A stretch of DNA of 64,000 nt from Corynebacterium urogenitale. Its GTDB lineage: Bacteria > Actinomycetota > Actinomycetes > Mycobacteriales > Mycobacteriaceae. The notes under the pieces are model-generated. The model saw only the letters and a list, made by a program, of their open reading frames with translations. It had not been told where the DNA came from and ran no database searches. Positions 1-8,631 of this stretch are shown one piece after another; positions within the stretch are counted from its first letter, which is position 1, and each line of letters starts with the position of its first letter. Position numbers and translations under genes: made by a program. The stretch is from contig NZ_CP045032.1 of NCBI RefSeq assembly GCF_009026825.1, forward strand, positions 1,922,001 through 1,986,000, in the 5' to 3' direction.

Positions 1-2
1 AG

Positions 3-698
3 CTCGTACCATTCGGCGACTACTCCCTGCCGAACCGCGCCCTGGACGAGGGCGAGATCGACGTCAATAACTTCCAGCACCTCATGTTCCTGGCAGACTT
101 CAACGTCAACTCCGGCACCGACCTCACCCCAATCGGCGCCACCGAGATCATCCCACTGGCTCTGTTCTACAAGGACCACTCCGAGATCAAGGATGTTGAG
201 GAAGCCGGCGAGATCGCCATCCCGAACGATCCAACCAACCAGGGTCGCGCACTGCACATGCTCGCCGCCAACGATCTGGTGAAGCTGAAGGATGACTCCC
301 TCCTCTCCCCAACCCCAGCAGACGTTGACGAGGGCGCTTCCAAGGTCAAGGTCACCCCAGTAGACGCCGCTCAGACTGTCACCGCTTACCAGGACGGCAA
401 GCCAGCCGTGATCAACAACTCCTTCCTTGATCGCGGCAACATTGACCCGAAGTCCGCCATCGCCCAGGATGACCCTGCCTCCCCAGAGGCTGAGCCATTC
501 ATCAATGCCTTCGTCACTACCGCCGATCGCAAGGACGACCCAGAGCTGAAGAAGCTGGTCGAGGTCTGGCACTCCGACAAGGTGCAGGAGGCCATCGATC
601 GCCAGTCCAACGGCACCTCCGTCGAGGTGGAAAAGGACGGCGCCGAGCTGAAGGAGATCCTCACCGGTATCGAGGACAAGATCAAGGAATCTAAGTAA
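3..698 (+). CDS. metQ: MetQ-type methionine ABC transporter substrate-binding protein (5' partial)
   Basis: The reading frame is open from the window edge, so the signal peptide/lipobox and N-terminal lobe lie outside. The visible part has the NlpA/MetQ signature: GEIDVNNFQH near the start, then GATEIIPLALFYKDH, and a late segment PFINAFVTTADRKDDPELKKL followed by W-H-S-D, as in D-methionine-binding lipoproteins. The family binds methionine outside the membrane and hands it to MetI/MetN. metN and metI follow on the same strand after a 168-bp gap, which supports the assignment. The product ends in a lysine/glutamate-rich helix. Substrate identity within the methionine family is inferred from the family and context. 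Confidence 0.9.
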   Translation, partial: LVPFGDYSLPNRALDEGEIDVNNFQHLMFLADFNVNSGTDLTPIGATEIIPLALFYKDHSEIKDVEEAGEIAIPNDPTNQGRALHMLAANDLVKLKDDSLLSPTPADVDEGASKVKVTPVDAAQTVTAYQDGKPAVINNSFLDRGNIDPKSAIAQDDPASPEAEPFINAFVTTADRKDDPELKKLVEVWHSDKVQEAIDRQSNGTSVEVEKDGAELKEILTGIEDKIKESK

Positions 699-723
699 TT
701 CCCCACCATGAGCCTCACACCAC

Positions 724-755
724 GGGCCGGCGCGCACTACTTCTGCGGCTGGCCC
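724..755 (+). terminator. GC-rich hairpin between metQ and metN
   Basis: An 8-bp stem pairs positions 724–731 with 748–755 (one G·U pair) around a 16-nt loop and is followed by a moderately T-rich stretch. It may be a partial terminator or an RNA-stability hairpin that lets metQ be expressed above metN-metI. The T-run is weak, so full termination is doubtful. Confidence 0.35.
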
Positions 756-866
756 CTTTGGCTGTTTAACTAAAGAACCACACTCACCAACCTGCTGGCG
801 TCGCGCAGACCAAGGCGCAAAGAGCCCCACAGCAGACCCCAAAAACACAGAGCAACGAGGTTTCCT

Positions 867-1943
867 ATGGCTGAGCAAGCCACAACCGCCACTGTGAAAA
901 ACACAACGGACCGCACAGGCACCGAGGTGGAATTCCGTGGCGTGACCAAGATCTTCAAGCAGGGACGCAAGGAAGTCACTGCCCTGAAGGACGTCAATAT
1001 CACCATCCCTGCTGGATCCATCGTCGGCATCATCGGCTACTCCGGTGCGGGTAAATCCACACTGGTCCGCCAGATCAACGGCCTCGACCGCCCCACGAGC
1101 GGCGAGATCCTGCTCGACGGCAAGGACATCGTGCCGCTGAAGGAAGCGCAGATGCGCAAGCTGCGCGGCAATATCGGCATGATCTTCCAGCAGTTCAACC
1201 TGTTCAGCTCCCGCACCGTGGAAGGTAATATCGCCTACCCACTGAAGCTGCAGGGCATGGATAAGGCCAAGCGCGCTGCTCGGGTCAAGGAACTTCTCGA
1301 GTTCGTCGGCCTCGCCGACAAGGGCAAGGCCTACCCTGAGCAGCTCTCCGGTGGCCAGAAGCAGCGCGTGGGAATCGCCCGCGCACTGGCCACCAATCCG
1401 AGCCTGCTACTGGCCGATGAGGCCACCTCCGCATTGGACCCCTCCACCACGCACGACGTGCTGGACCTGCTGCGTAAGGTCAACCGCGAGTTTGGCATCA
1501 CCATCGTGGTCATCACCCACGAAATGGAAGTGGTGCGCAGCATCGCAGACCGCGTGGTCGTAATGCAGGGCGGCGAAGTCGTGGAGCAAGGCTCCGTCTA
1601 TGAGGTTTTCTCCTCGCCGAAGACAGACGTGGCAGCCAACTTCGTTGCCACCTCTCTGCGCAACACCCCGGACATGGTGGAAGCAGAAGCCCTGCAGACT
1701 GAAAACGGCCGCTTGTTCACCGTGACCATGGCCGAAGGCGTGGGCTTTTTCAATGCAGTCTCCAAGGCGACGGCAGCAGGCGTTGGAGTGAACATCGTCC
1801 ACGGCGGCATCACGACACTCCAAGAGCACAGCTTCGGCCGCCTCACCCTGCGGATGACCGCGCACGATGAGGATGGAGAGAAGGCCATCGAGGAGTTCTA
1901 CCACACCATGCAGGCCACGACCGAGATTGAGGAGATCCGATGA
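867..1943 (+). CDS. metN: Methionine ABC transporter ATP-binding protein MetN
   Basis: A 358-residue ABC ATPase that powers methionine import on the cytoplasmic face of the MetI channel. Walker A is GYSGAGKST near residue 60, the Q-loop is in GMIFQQFNLF, the signature is LSGGQKQR, Walker B is LLLADEAT and the switch His is in ITHEM. After about residue 275 a small C-terminal domain matches the NIL/ACT-like regulatory domain of MetN, known in the family to bind methionine and inhibit transport. The ATG at 867 has GAGG upstream (AACGAGGTTTCCT). Its stop overlaps the metI start by 4 bp (ATGA), so the two are translationally coupled. Confidence 0.96.
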   Translation: MAEQATTATVKNTTDRTGTEVEFRGVTKIFKQGRKEVTALKDVNITIPAGSIVGIIGYSGAGKSTLVRQINGLDRPTSGEILLDGKDIVPLKEAQMRKLRGNIGMIFQQFNLFSSRTVEGNIAYPLKLQGMDKAKRAARVKELLEFVGLADKGKAYPEQLSGGQKQRVGIARALATNPSLLLADEATSALDPSTTHDVLDLLRKVNREFGITIVVITHEMEVVRSIADRVVVMQGGEVVEQGSVYEVFSSPKTDVAANFVATSLRNTPDMVEAEALQTENGRLFTVTMAEGVGFFNAVSKATAAGVGVNIVHGGITTLQEHSFGRLTLRMTAHDEDGEKAIEEFYHTMQATTEIEEIR

Positions 1944-2629
1944 GCACAAACGATACGATGATCCTCGCTCAAATGGACTGGGACCGCTTGGGAGGATTCT
2001 TCCAACAGGCCATCTGGGACACGCTGTACATGGTGTCCGTCACCCTCATCTTCTCCGGCATCCTCGGCCTCATTCTGGGCATGCTGCTGTACACCACGCG
2101 CAGTGGTGGCGTGCTGCAAAACAAGCCGGTGTACTGGGTGTTGAACTTCCTCGTGAACTTCTTCCGCCCCATCCCTTTCATCATTTTGCTGACGGCAATC
2201 GGCCCGCTCTCCGACATTCTGGTTGGCTCGCGTATTGGCATTGAGGCAGCCATCGTCGGCATGGTTGTTGCCGCCACCTTTGGCGCCGCGCGCATCGTCG
2301 AGCAGAACCTCGTATCTATCGACCCGGGCGTGGTCGAGGCAGCGAAGGCCATGGGTGCTTCGCCCATGCGGATCATCCTCACCGTGATCATTCCGGAGGC
2401 ACTGGGACCACTGATCCTGGGCTTTACCTTCATCTTCATCGCGATCGTGGATATGTCCGCCATGGCGGGCTACATCGGCGCTGGCGGCCTGGGAGATTTC
2501 GCCATCGTCTACGGCTACCGCGCATTCAATGACGAAGTCACCTGGATTACCGTCTTGGTCATTATCGTCATCGTGCAGTTCGCCCAGCTGCTGGGCAACT
2601 GGGCGGCGCGTAAGGTCATGCGCCGCTAA
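1940..2629 (+). CDS. metI: Methionine ABC transporter permease MetI
   Basis: A 229-residue integral membrane protein with about five hydrophobic segments. It carries the EAA loop of binding-protein-dependent permeases (EAAKAMGASPMRIIL followed by a Pro-Glu-Ala), which docks on MetN. MetI homodimers form the methionine channel. The start lies inside the metN stop (ATGA). Downstream is a strong terminator, so metQ-metN-metI ends here. An internal ATG at residue 13 is possible, but the overlap favours 1940. Confidence 0.95.
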   Translation: MSTNDTMILAQMDWDRLGGFFQQAIWDTLYMVSVTLIFSGILGLILGMLLYTTRSGGVLQNKPVYWVLNFLVNFFRPIPFIILLTAIGPLSDILVGSRIGIEAAIVGMVVAATFGAARIVEQNLVSIDPGVVEAAKAMGASPMRIILTVIIPEALGPLILGFTFIFIAIVDMSAMAGYIGAGGLGDFAIVYGYRAFNDEVTWITVLVIIVIVQFAQLLGNWAARKVMRR

Positions 2630-2650
2630 GGCTTCAGCGACAAGCCACTT

Positions 2651-2682
2651 GGCCCCAGCCCCTGGTTTCAGGGGCTGGGGCC
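2651..2682 (+). terminator. Rho-independent terminator after metI
   Basis: A perfect 14-bp stem (GGCCCCAGCCCCTG pairing with its complement) around the tetraloop GTTT, followed by AAATCTTATTT. It sits 21 bp after the metI stop and also faces the 3' end of the convergent gene at 2766. Confidence 0.9.
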
Positions 2683-2765
2683 AAATCTTATTTACCGTGA
2701 TTTTGTCTGCTGAGATTTTGCTTGCTGATACGCCAAGGCACTCCGACCGGGTGGCAGCCAGCTAT

Positions 2766-3836
2766 TTAACGTAGCTCGATGACTGTTGTTGCCACCCAGG
2801 ACATCGATTGCTTCGGCGAATCCCCGCACGAGGCAACCACGGGAACCGAAGCACGGCGCTGCAATTGCACGCCCCATTTTCTTCCCGATTCCGCATCCTC
2901 TACCAGCCGGTAGCCCAAGTCCGCCGTTGACCGATGGGAAGGGCCAAGAGCCGTTTCCGGTTCACGAGCTGTGGAGGAAGCGCTCTTCGCGGAGAATAGG
3001 GACACCAAGTCGGATAGCGTTGCAGCCGTGACAATGAGCGCGCCCTGCCGGGGCGTATGCCCCTCCCGCTGCAATCGCCGTGCGACGACAATCTCCGCCA
3101 CCTGGCTGGGACTATCGTAAATCCCGCGGCCTCGGTTTCCTTGCAACCACATCTCCCCGCGCTGCGCATGTTCTAGCAGTTCAGTGGCACCTCCCACAGC
3201 CATTCGACCGTAGGAGTAATTAGCCGGCAGGAGCAGCATCGACGGGGCGAAACGGTGGCCCTTTGTGTGGGAGGATTCCCATACCTGTTCCCCGTCATAG
3301 TGGGCCGAGAGAGCTACTGCGAGGGGCCTGCCTCGCACCGCACAACAGCGGTCGCGCTTACCGTGGGTGCAGATGAGCAGGAGTGGGTGGTCGATGCGCT
3401 CAGCGCCCGGAGTGTTCCCAGGCCGCGTGAGGTCGAGCTCAAGAATTGATTCCGGCCCATCCACTTCCATCCGCTCCGCGACGGGATCTGTGGAGTCCAC
3501 CACGCCGCGAGACCAGCTGATGAACAGCACCGACTTGCTACCTTCTGGCTTTGACTGCCCTTCACGACCTGGCTGACGAATGAACTGCAGTTGCGCATTA
3601 TTTGCCTTGAGGAAAGCTTTGATCTTCCCTGCGAGTTCTTCGCCGAGCGCTTCTCCGTCAAGGATGTCGTGCCCCCAGCCCCGCGGGTATTCGAGCGCGA
3701 GGACCACTTGCCCTGGTTTTGCCGTGCCCGCCAGTTGCTCACCTGTGAAGGTAGAGCATACGGATCCGACACGATGTGCGTCGGAATCCAGCTGGGCCGG
3801 GGCGAGGCCGGCGCGGGGGTTTCTCCGGGTAGGCAT
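2766..3836 (-). CDS. Sucrase/ferredoxin-like (Suc_Fer-like) family protein
   Basis: A protein of about 356 residues. The central segment LLICTHGKRDRCCAVRG is typical of the Suc_Fer-like family, whose C-terminal half has a thioredoxin-like ferredoxin fold; the clustered cysteines may bind an Fe-S cluster. A later segment ESSHTKGHRFAPSMLLLP is also conserved in the family. Physiological role is unknown; the family name comes from an old sucrase report and should not be read as an enzyme assignment. The ATG at 3836 (MPTRRNP) was chosen because the upstream extension in this frame looks non-coding. It lies 48 bp upstream, on the minus strand, of nothing shared; the neighbour at 3885 is separately controlled. 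Confidence 0.75.
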   Translation of the reverse strand: MPTRRNPRAGLAPAQLDSDAHRVGSVCSTFTGEQLAGTAKPGQVVLALEYPRGWGHDILDGEALGEELAGKIKAFLKANNAQLQFIRQPGREGQSKPEGSKSVLFISWSRGVVDSTDPVAERMEVDGPESILELDLTRPGNTPGAERIDHPLLLICTHGKRDRCCAVRGRPLAVALSAHYDGEQVWESSHTKGHRFAPSMLLLPANYSYGRMAVGGATELLEHAQRGEMWLQGNRGRGIYDSPSQVAEIVVARRLQREGHTPRQGALIVTAATLSDLVSLFSAKSASSTAREPETALGPSHRSTADLGYRLVEDAESGRKWGVQLQRRASVPVVASCGDSPKQSMSWVATTVIELR

Positions 3837-3884
3837 GCACGCCAGATTACCAGCGCTGACAGCCATGGAGAAAGGCAATCCTAA

Positions 3885-5564
3885 CTAGCTGTCACCCTCA
3901 ACGCTATGGGCGTCCTTCCATGTGCGGTAGCCACCAGTGAGGTTGAGCACATCCGCATGCCCCAGCTCAGCAAAAAGCCGCTCCGCCACATGGCCACGCA
4001 AGCCGACCTGACAGTGGATGATGAGTTCGCCGTCGGGAATTTCTTCGGCACGTTCGCGGACCTCATCGAGCGGAAGATTGATGGCGCCCGGAATATTGCC
4101 CGCAGCATACTCAGCTGCTGTGCGCACGTCGATGACTGTCGCGTTGCCAGCTGCAATGCGTTCATCGAGCTCGTTCCACGTGATGTGCCGCGCACGCCCC
4201 GTGCGCAGATTGTCAGCGATGTAGCCAAGGATGTTGACCGGATCTTTTGCTGATCCAAACTGCGGGGCATAGGCCAGTTCCAAATCCATGAGCCCGCTTG
4301 CGGTGACACCAGACTGCATGGCGGTCGCGATGACGTCGATACGTTTATCGGCACCTGCCTCGCCGATCACCTGTGCGCCCAGGATGGCATCCGTCTCCGG
4401 ATCGACGAGCAGCTTCATCGTCATACCAGCAGCGCCTGGGTAGTAGCCCGCATGATTCACCGGGTGGGTCATAATCACCCGAGGCTTTTGCCCTGCCTCG
4501 CGCAGCTTGCGCTCGTTCCACCCTGTCGTGGCCACTTGCAATCCGAAGATGCCAAGAATGGAGGTCGCGTTGACGGGGCGCGTGCTGACGTCGTCGCCCA
4601 TGAGGATGTCTGCGAGCAGACGGCCGTGACGGTTGGCGGTTTGAGCGAGAGGCACCACGGCATCACTGCCGTCGATTGCATCGCGCGTGGTTGCCGCGTC
4701 ACCGAGGGCGAAGATGTGTTCAACGTTCGTGCGCAAACGTTCATCGACGAGGATCGCCCCATTTTCCGCCAGCGCAATTCCCGAACCTTCCAACAAGTCT
4801 GTCTCTGGCTTCACACCGAGAGCCGCGACGACGAGCGTGGCCGGCAGCTTTTGGCCAGATTTAAGCACGACCGAATCTTCGGTGATCTCAACAACCTCGG
4901 CTCGGGTGCGCAGCTCCACGCCGTTATCCACCAGTCGCTGCTGGACCTGCACGGCCATTTCTTGGTCGAGAATGCCCATGATGTGCGGATTACGCTCCAC
5001 TAGCGTGACCTTCAGGCCCGCGTGCATGAGGTTTTCTGCCATTTCCACGCCGATGAAGCCCCCACCAATCACAACGGCGTGGTCGCCATCCTGCGCACTC
5101 TCCACTGCAGCTCGCATGGCATCAGTGTCCTCAATAGTGCGAAGTGGAAATGCTCGCTCAATGCCCGGAATGGGTGGGATCAGTGGGCTGGCGCCTGGGG
5201 AGAGGACAAGCTCATCGTAAGCAATGCTGTCTTCTTCACCCGTGCGAAGATTGTGGATCGATACTTCTCGGGCTTGCGCGTCAATGCTCATAGCCTGAGT
5301 GTGGATGCGCACATCGATGCGAAAACGGCCCCACAAAGCCTCCGGAGTTTGCAGCAATAGTTCGCTGCGATTCTCAATGACCCCACCGATGTAGTAGGGC
5401 AAGCCACAGTTGGCGAAAGATACGTGGCCACTCTTTTCCAGGACGACGATCTCCACGTGCTCATCGCGTCGGCGCAGGCGTGTGGCGGTGGACATTCCGC
5501 CCGCGACCCCACCGACGATAACAACGCGGCGACGTGGCGTAGGGGATGTAGTACTGCTGCTCAT
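3885..5564 (-). CDS. cdr: CoA-disulfide reductase / NADH oxidase-like flavoprotein with C-terminal rhodanese domain
   Basis: A 559-residue protein. Residues 1–445 are a pyridine-nucleotide-disulfide oxidoreductase: FAD motif GGVAGGMSTATRLRR at the N-terminus, the single active-site Cys in SFANCGLPYY (the CoADR hallmark), and an NAD(P) motif VVIGGGFIGVEMAE. Residues from about 455 form a rhodanese domain with active Cys in IIHCQVGLRG. Known CoADR-RHD fusions reduce CoA disulfides or polysulfide/persulfide with NAD(P)H. A strong Shine–Dalgarno (AGGAGG, 7 nt before ATG) fixes the start. A perfect ATACCCCTAGGGGTAT palindrome lies 37 bp upstream of the start, suggesting control by a CsoR/CstR-family repressor that senses copper or persulfide. 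Confidence 0.9.
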   Translation of the reverse strand: MSSSTTSPTPRRRVVIVGGVAGGMSTATRLRRRDEHVEIVVLEKSGHVSFANCGLPYYIGGVIENRSELLLQTPEALWGRFRIDVRIHTQAMSIDAQAREVSIHNLRTGEEDSIAYDELVLSPGASPLIPPIPGIERAFPLRTIEDTDAMRAAVESAQDGDHAVVIGGGFIGVEMAENLMHAGLKVTLVERNPHIMGILDQEMAVQVQQRLVDNGVELRTRAEVVEITEDSVVLKSGQKLPATLVVAALGVKPETDLLEGSGIALAENGAILVDERLRTNVEHIFALGDAATTRDAIDGSDAVVPLAQTANRHGRLLADILMGDDVSTRPVNATSILGIFGLQVATTGWNERKLREAGQKPRVIMTHPVNHAGYYPGAAGMTMKLLVDPETDAILGAQVIGEAGADKRIDVIATAMQSGVTASGLMDLELAYAPQFGSAKDPVNILGYIADNLRTGRARHITWNELDERIAAGNATVIDVRTAAEYAAGNIPGAINLPLDEVRERAEEIPDGELIIHCQVGLRGHVAERLFAELGHADVLNLTGGYRTWKDAHSVEGDS

Positions 5565-5600
5565 GATGTCCTCCTGATGTGCGATGAGACCACACTACGT

Positions 5601-5616
5601 ATACCCCTAGGGGTAT
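5601..5616. promoter_or_regulatory. CsoR/CstR-type operator palindrome upstream of cdr
   Basis: ATACCCCTAGGGGTAT is a perfect 16-bp palindrome 37 bp upstream of the cdr start. Its ATACCCC…GGGGTAT layout matches operators of the CsoR/CstR/RcnR (DUF156) repressors. CstR members control rhodanese/CoADR genes in response to persulfides, which fits the gene behind it. The repressor gene is not in this window. Confidence 0.7.
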
Positions 5617-5617
5617 G

Positions 5618-7270
5618 TCAATAGGTTGCCTCAATGCGCCATCGGGCCCCCTGACACACCAGCAAGTAGGCTCCTTCTTTTTCCGTGCTGACCTGCACAC
5701 GCGCATAGCGTTTGCCCCGTGCCCACCAGCCCTCATCGACAGGCCATGGACCCGCCCAACCTGTAATGACGAGTCGCTTCGTTCCCCATTCCAGCCATCT
5801 CGGCACACCTGAGAACACACCGCGCCCAGTCACAGAAACGGGAACCCCTGCCTCATCCACAACTCGCACGCGGGCTGCAGGATGCGTAGCCGCTGGATTC
5901 TTCTTTTCCTCCTTGACCCCCACGAGCGATGGCAGCGGAAACAGCAGCTCCCCCTCCCACTGCTTCGTTGGCAATGCACTCACTACTTCAGGATCATCAT
6001 CGCCATAAGGAACGGTCACCACGCGACCGGCCACCGCGCGACCACCGCAATGTATGGGGCGCAGCACTCGCTGCACTCCAATCAGAGCTTGCGCCCGACC
6101 AGCAGCAGCACGCGCCGCGCGGATCCCTTCATCCGGGCCACCCCACAGGGCCATCTCCACGCGACCGGCGGGAACCGTTTCCACCGGCACCAGCTCCAGA
6201 GCCTCGATCCCAATATCGCCACCGAGCCAATCAGTGTCGATATCAGCATCTTCGTCAGCGTGACCACCCTTCGCCATCCCCGCCCGTAAGCGTGTAATCC
6301 AACCATCAAGCTGCCAGCGCACGCGCTGCGCCGTCTCCTCCTCCGTCAGCGGCTCCCGGCAACGCCACACGCGTTCGATGACAGTCGGCCCCTCACAACC
6401 CGGAGGCGGCGCCACATACGCACGCACAGCCAGGCGGAGGCACGCATCACCTACCGCAAAAAGTTCCGAGTGCAGACGAACCGCCACCTGACGTGCCACA
6501 AAGGCCGCGGTCTCCGTGTTAACGATGGGCGTATCCATATCCTGACGCACCTCGATCGGTGGCACATCACGCCTTGGTGCCACATCGCGCTCCACCTCGC
6601 CGCACGCAATGCGGTGCCACTGCACAGCACTACTCCCACACCGCGTAGAGACATCTGTCCGCGGCAGCTGAGCGAACTGCCCCAGCGTGCGCACACCCAG
6701 CTGCCGCAGTAAATCCACCAGCTCACGCGGATACCCCAAAGCCACCTCACTCACCAGTGCTTCTACCGGCAAACTCGCCACAAAGTCCGCGCCACAACCG
6801 GGAGCGATGTTCTTGCCAGCACGCGCCGCCCATACCGCTGTCACCACATCATCAGCCGTTCCCGCCAGACAATCAGCCCCCATGCGCACCGCAGCATCGA
6901 GCAACAACTCCACCGCCCGATCTTCCCCACCGTAATACTTCGCCAGCGAATCCATCGGAAACGCCACCAAGCCCGGCCGAAGGGTCTCCACGCCCGCCGC
7001 AACGTCCTCGAGGGCCAAGAGCACATCCTCATGAACAGCCAACTGCTGTGCTGTGTCATCCTCCGCCATCAGCAGGTGGGGACACGTAGCGAGCGCATGC
7101 CGCTGCTTCATCCCCTGCTTCACACCCGCCGTCCGCGCCGCCGCATTGCACGCGAAAACACGATGCTCTTTCACCACCGCCGCAGGCTCCAGCACATTCC
7201 AGCCTTTACTTCGACTCAGCGCATAGACCGGCCAGTCAGGAAACCACAGGGCAGTCACCCTCCCACTCAT
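5618..7270 (-). CDS. imuB: ImuB-like Y-family DNA polymerase homologue (SOS mutasome)
   Basis: A protein of about 550 residues that begins MSGRVTALWFPDWPVYAL, the ImuB pattern of Y-family polymerases. The segment aligned with the DinB palm acidic motif reads FPMDSLAKYYGGEDRAV and lacks the usual Asp-Glu pair. As known for ImuB, this suggests a non-catalytic adaptor that links the beta clamp to the error-prone polymerase DnaE2. An HhH-like segment (ELVDLLRQLGVRTLGQFAQL) follows. The ATG at 7270 overlaps the imuA' stop by 4 bp (ATGA), preferred over the alternative at 7285. dnaE2 is not in the window. Confidence 0.85.
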   Translation of the reverse strand: MSGRVTALWFPDWPVYALSRSKGWNVLEPAAVVKEHRVFACNAAARTAGVKQGMKQRHALATCPHLLMAEDDTAQQLAVHEDVLLALEDVAAGVETLRPGLVAFPMDSLAKYYGGEDRAVELLLDAAVRMGADCLAGTADDVVTAVWAARAGKNIAPGCGADFVASLPVEALVSEVALGYPRELVDLLRQLGVRTLGQFAQLPRTDVSTRCGSSAVQWHRIACGEVERDVAPRRDVPPIEVRQDMDTPIVNTETAAFVARQVAVRLHSELFAVGDACLRLAVRAYVAPPPGCEGPTVIERVWRCREPLTEEETAQRVRWQLDGWITRLRAGMAKGGHADEDADIDTDWLGGDIGIEALELVPVETVPAGRVEMALWGGPDEGIRAARAAAGRAQALIGVQRVLRPIHCGGRAVAGRVVTVPYGDDDPEVVSALPTKQWEGELLFPLPSLVGVKEEKKNPAATHPAARVRVVDEAGVPVSVTGRGVFSGVPRWLEWGTKRLVITGWAGPWPVDEGWWARGKRYARVQVSTEKEGAYLLVCQGARWRIEATY

Positions 7271-7974
7271 TGCGCCGCTTCCCAACGAAGGGGAACCACG
7301 GTGGCGTCGGACCGAGAGGAGGGACGTTCCCCCACCACAGTCTGGAAAACGGACGGAGGCTGCGCCTTACCCCACGCCTTACCTGCGATCTCCACACCAC
7401 GGATCCTGCCGGAGCCTCGCCCCAGCCCAACAACACCAGTGACGGACACATCAATATTCAGCCGCGCTCGCGGCCAAGAATGCCCCGTTACAACCAGCGC
7501 ACATCGGCTTTTATGCAACCGCGACTCCACAGGCCTGGCAAACGTGGGCGTTATCGGTTGCGCCGGGGAAAACAAGACCATATCCAACCCCTCAACCAAG
7601 GTATTGAGCACCGCCATCGCATGTGGCGCAGGATCAGGAATCACCACCATTCGCTCCAAATCACCTCCAGCCACTTCCACTGCCGCCAGAGCTAAGCGCG
7701 GATACCCCACGACCGCCACACAGCTCCCCGCTTTCGTCGTCGCAGCGAGCACATCCACATGCGCCGCAGGGCAGTCCGCCATCATCGTCACTGCCCCGCG
7801 TGGCATCCCGCCCGAATCAAGCGCCGCAGTCAGCCACTCCGGCCCAGGGAGCACCGGCATACGCCGCGGTTTGCCTTCACCGCGCGGCGCTGGCACTCCC
7901 CCTCCAATACGCTCCATCTTCGCACGTAAAGAATCGATAGTATGATCGACTGACTGAAGATGCCGCACCGCCAT
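7267..7974 (-). CDS. imuA': ImuA'-like RecA/SulA-related SOS mutasome protein
   Basis: A 235-residue protein upstream of and coupled to imuB. The fold region GGMPRGAVTMM through LEVAGGDLERMVVIPDP-like segments resembles ImuA' (Rv3395c type), a RecA-like protein lacking a proper Walker A, required with ImuB and DnaE2 for damage-induced mutagenesis. The N-terminus MAVRHLQSVDHTIDSLRAKM fits the family. GGTGGAAAA precedes the ATG. A LexA box lies about 106 bp upstream, implying SOS induction of imuA'-imuB. The assignment rests on context as much as on sequence, since ImuA' is poorly conserved. Confidence 0.75.
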   Translation of the reverse strand: MAVRHLQSVDHTIDSLRAKMERIGGGVPAPRGEGKPRRMPVLPGPEWLTAALDSGGMPRGAVTMMADCPAAHVDVLAATTKAGSCVAVVGYPRLALAAVEVAGGDLERMVVIPDPAPHAMAVLNTLVEGLDMVLFSPAQPITPTFARPVESRLHKSRCALVVTGHSWPRARLNIDVSVTGVVGLGRGSGRIRGVEIAGKAWGKAQPPSVFQTVVGERPSSRSDATVVPLRWEAAQ

Positions 7975-8079
7975 TTTTCCACCCTCTTACCTAGCTGTTC
8001 TTTCTCACTATGTTTTTCGAAGCACACGAACATACATACCAATAGTGCGAGTCAGCACCAGCCGGCATAGCTATCTAAA

Positions 8080-8095
8080 TCGAACACCTGTTCGC
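8080..8095. promoter_or_regulatory. LexA (SOS) box upstream of imuA'-imuB
   Basis: TCGAACACCTGTTCGC contains the inverted repeat CGAACA-CC-TGTTCG, matching the actinobacterial LexA consensus TCGAACnnnnGTTCGA except for the last base. It lies between imuA' (-) and the divergent gene at 8197 and most likely controls the mutasome pair. Confidence 0.8.
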
Positions 8096-8182
8096 CATCT
8101 GTGTGTAGATTAGAACTCATCCCCTCGCCCCGTCAACAGCCCAGTTCGCGCCCCATATGCAACCAGCCGACGCAACTGCTTC

Positions 8183-8188
8183 TACACT
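8183..8188 (+). promoter_or_regulatory. -10 element placed for a leaderless start
   Basis: TACACT fits the actinobacterial TAnnnT -10 hexamer and ends 8 nt before the ATG at 8197, so transcription probably starts at or next to the start codon. Confidence 0.4.
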
Positions 8189-8196
8189 GGAAAGCC

Positions 8197-8592
8197 ATGA
8201 GCAGACCAACCCCCGTTGTCACCGCCCCACTCTCTGTGCGTGCCATCACCGCGCTCTTCCTCGGCCTCGCCGTGGGCATCATGGGCGCCCCCGTAGCCAA
8301 CGGTTTCAAGGTCATCATCCTCGTCGCCAGCGTGACCATCGCCCTACTCACCACCTTCAACCACCCCTACCGCCGCGATGTCCGCAAAGCCGTCGAGGAC
8401 ACCGGAGCCAAATACAGCACCAACTGGGCACAAGTACTCCCCCTCTTCCCCCTGTGGCTCGCGCTCATGTCTTTGCCCATGTTTCCCAGCGACTGGACAC
8501 TGGCCGCATTCGCCTTCGTGATCGCCACAATGTACTCCTGGGCATTGCACCCACAGATTGATGGCACCGCCCATCTGCCACGCAAGGAGTAG
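8197..8592 (+). CDS. Small membrane protein of unknown function
   Basis: A 131-residue protein starting MSRPTPVVTAPLSVRAI. Hydrophobic segments at roughly residues 17–35, 38–52, 80–98 and 101–118 predict about four membrane helices, with a basic cytoplasmic stretch (NHPYRRDVRKAVEDTGAKY) in the middle. I recognise no family. The ATG at 8197 was chosen over upstream codons because hydrophobicity and a -10 hexamer fit it. It is divergent from imuA' and shares the intergenic region holding the LexA box, but is not obviously SOS-controlled. It ends before a 12-bp inverted repeat at 8632. Confidence 0.7.
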   Translation: MSRPTPVVTAPLSVRAITALFLGLAVGIMGAPVANGFKVIILVASVTIALLTTFNHPYRRDVRKAVEDTGAKYSTNWAQVLPLFPLWLALMSLPMFPSDWTLAAFAFVIATMYSWALHPQIDGTAHLPRKE

Positions 8593-8631
8593 GCGACTCT
8601 CCGTTTCTTCCGCCCCCCACAAACCAAAAAG

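Noticed and set aside
7031..7945. 304-codon plus-strand ORF opposite imuA'/imuB
   Set aside because: Arg/Pro/Ser-rich translation typical of an antisense frame; imuA'-imuB are supported by a LexA box and ATGA overlap.
8010..8040. Second LexA box near imuA' (TTCGAAGCACACGAACA)
   Set aside because: Arms are in the wrong order and spacing for CGAAC-N4-GTTCG; only the 8080 site fits.
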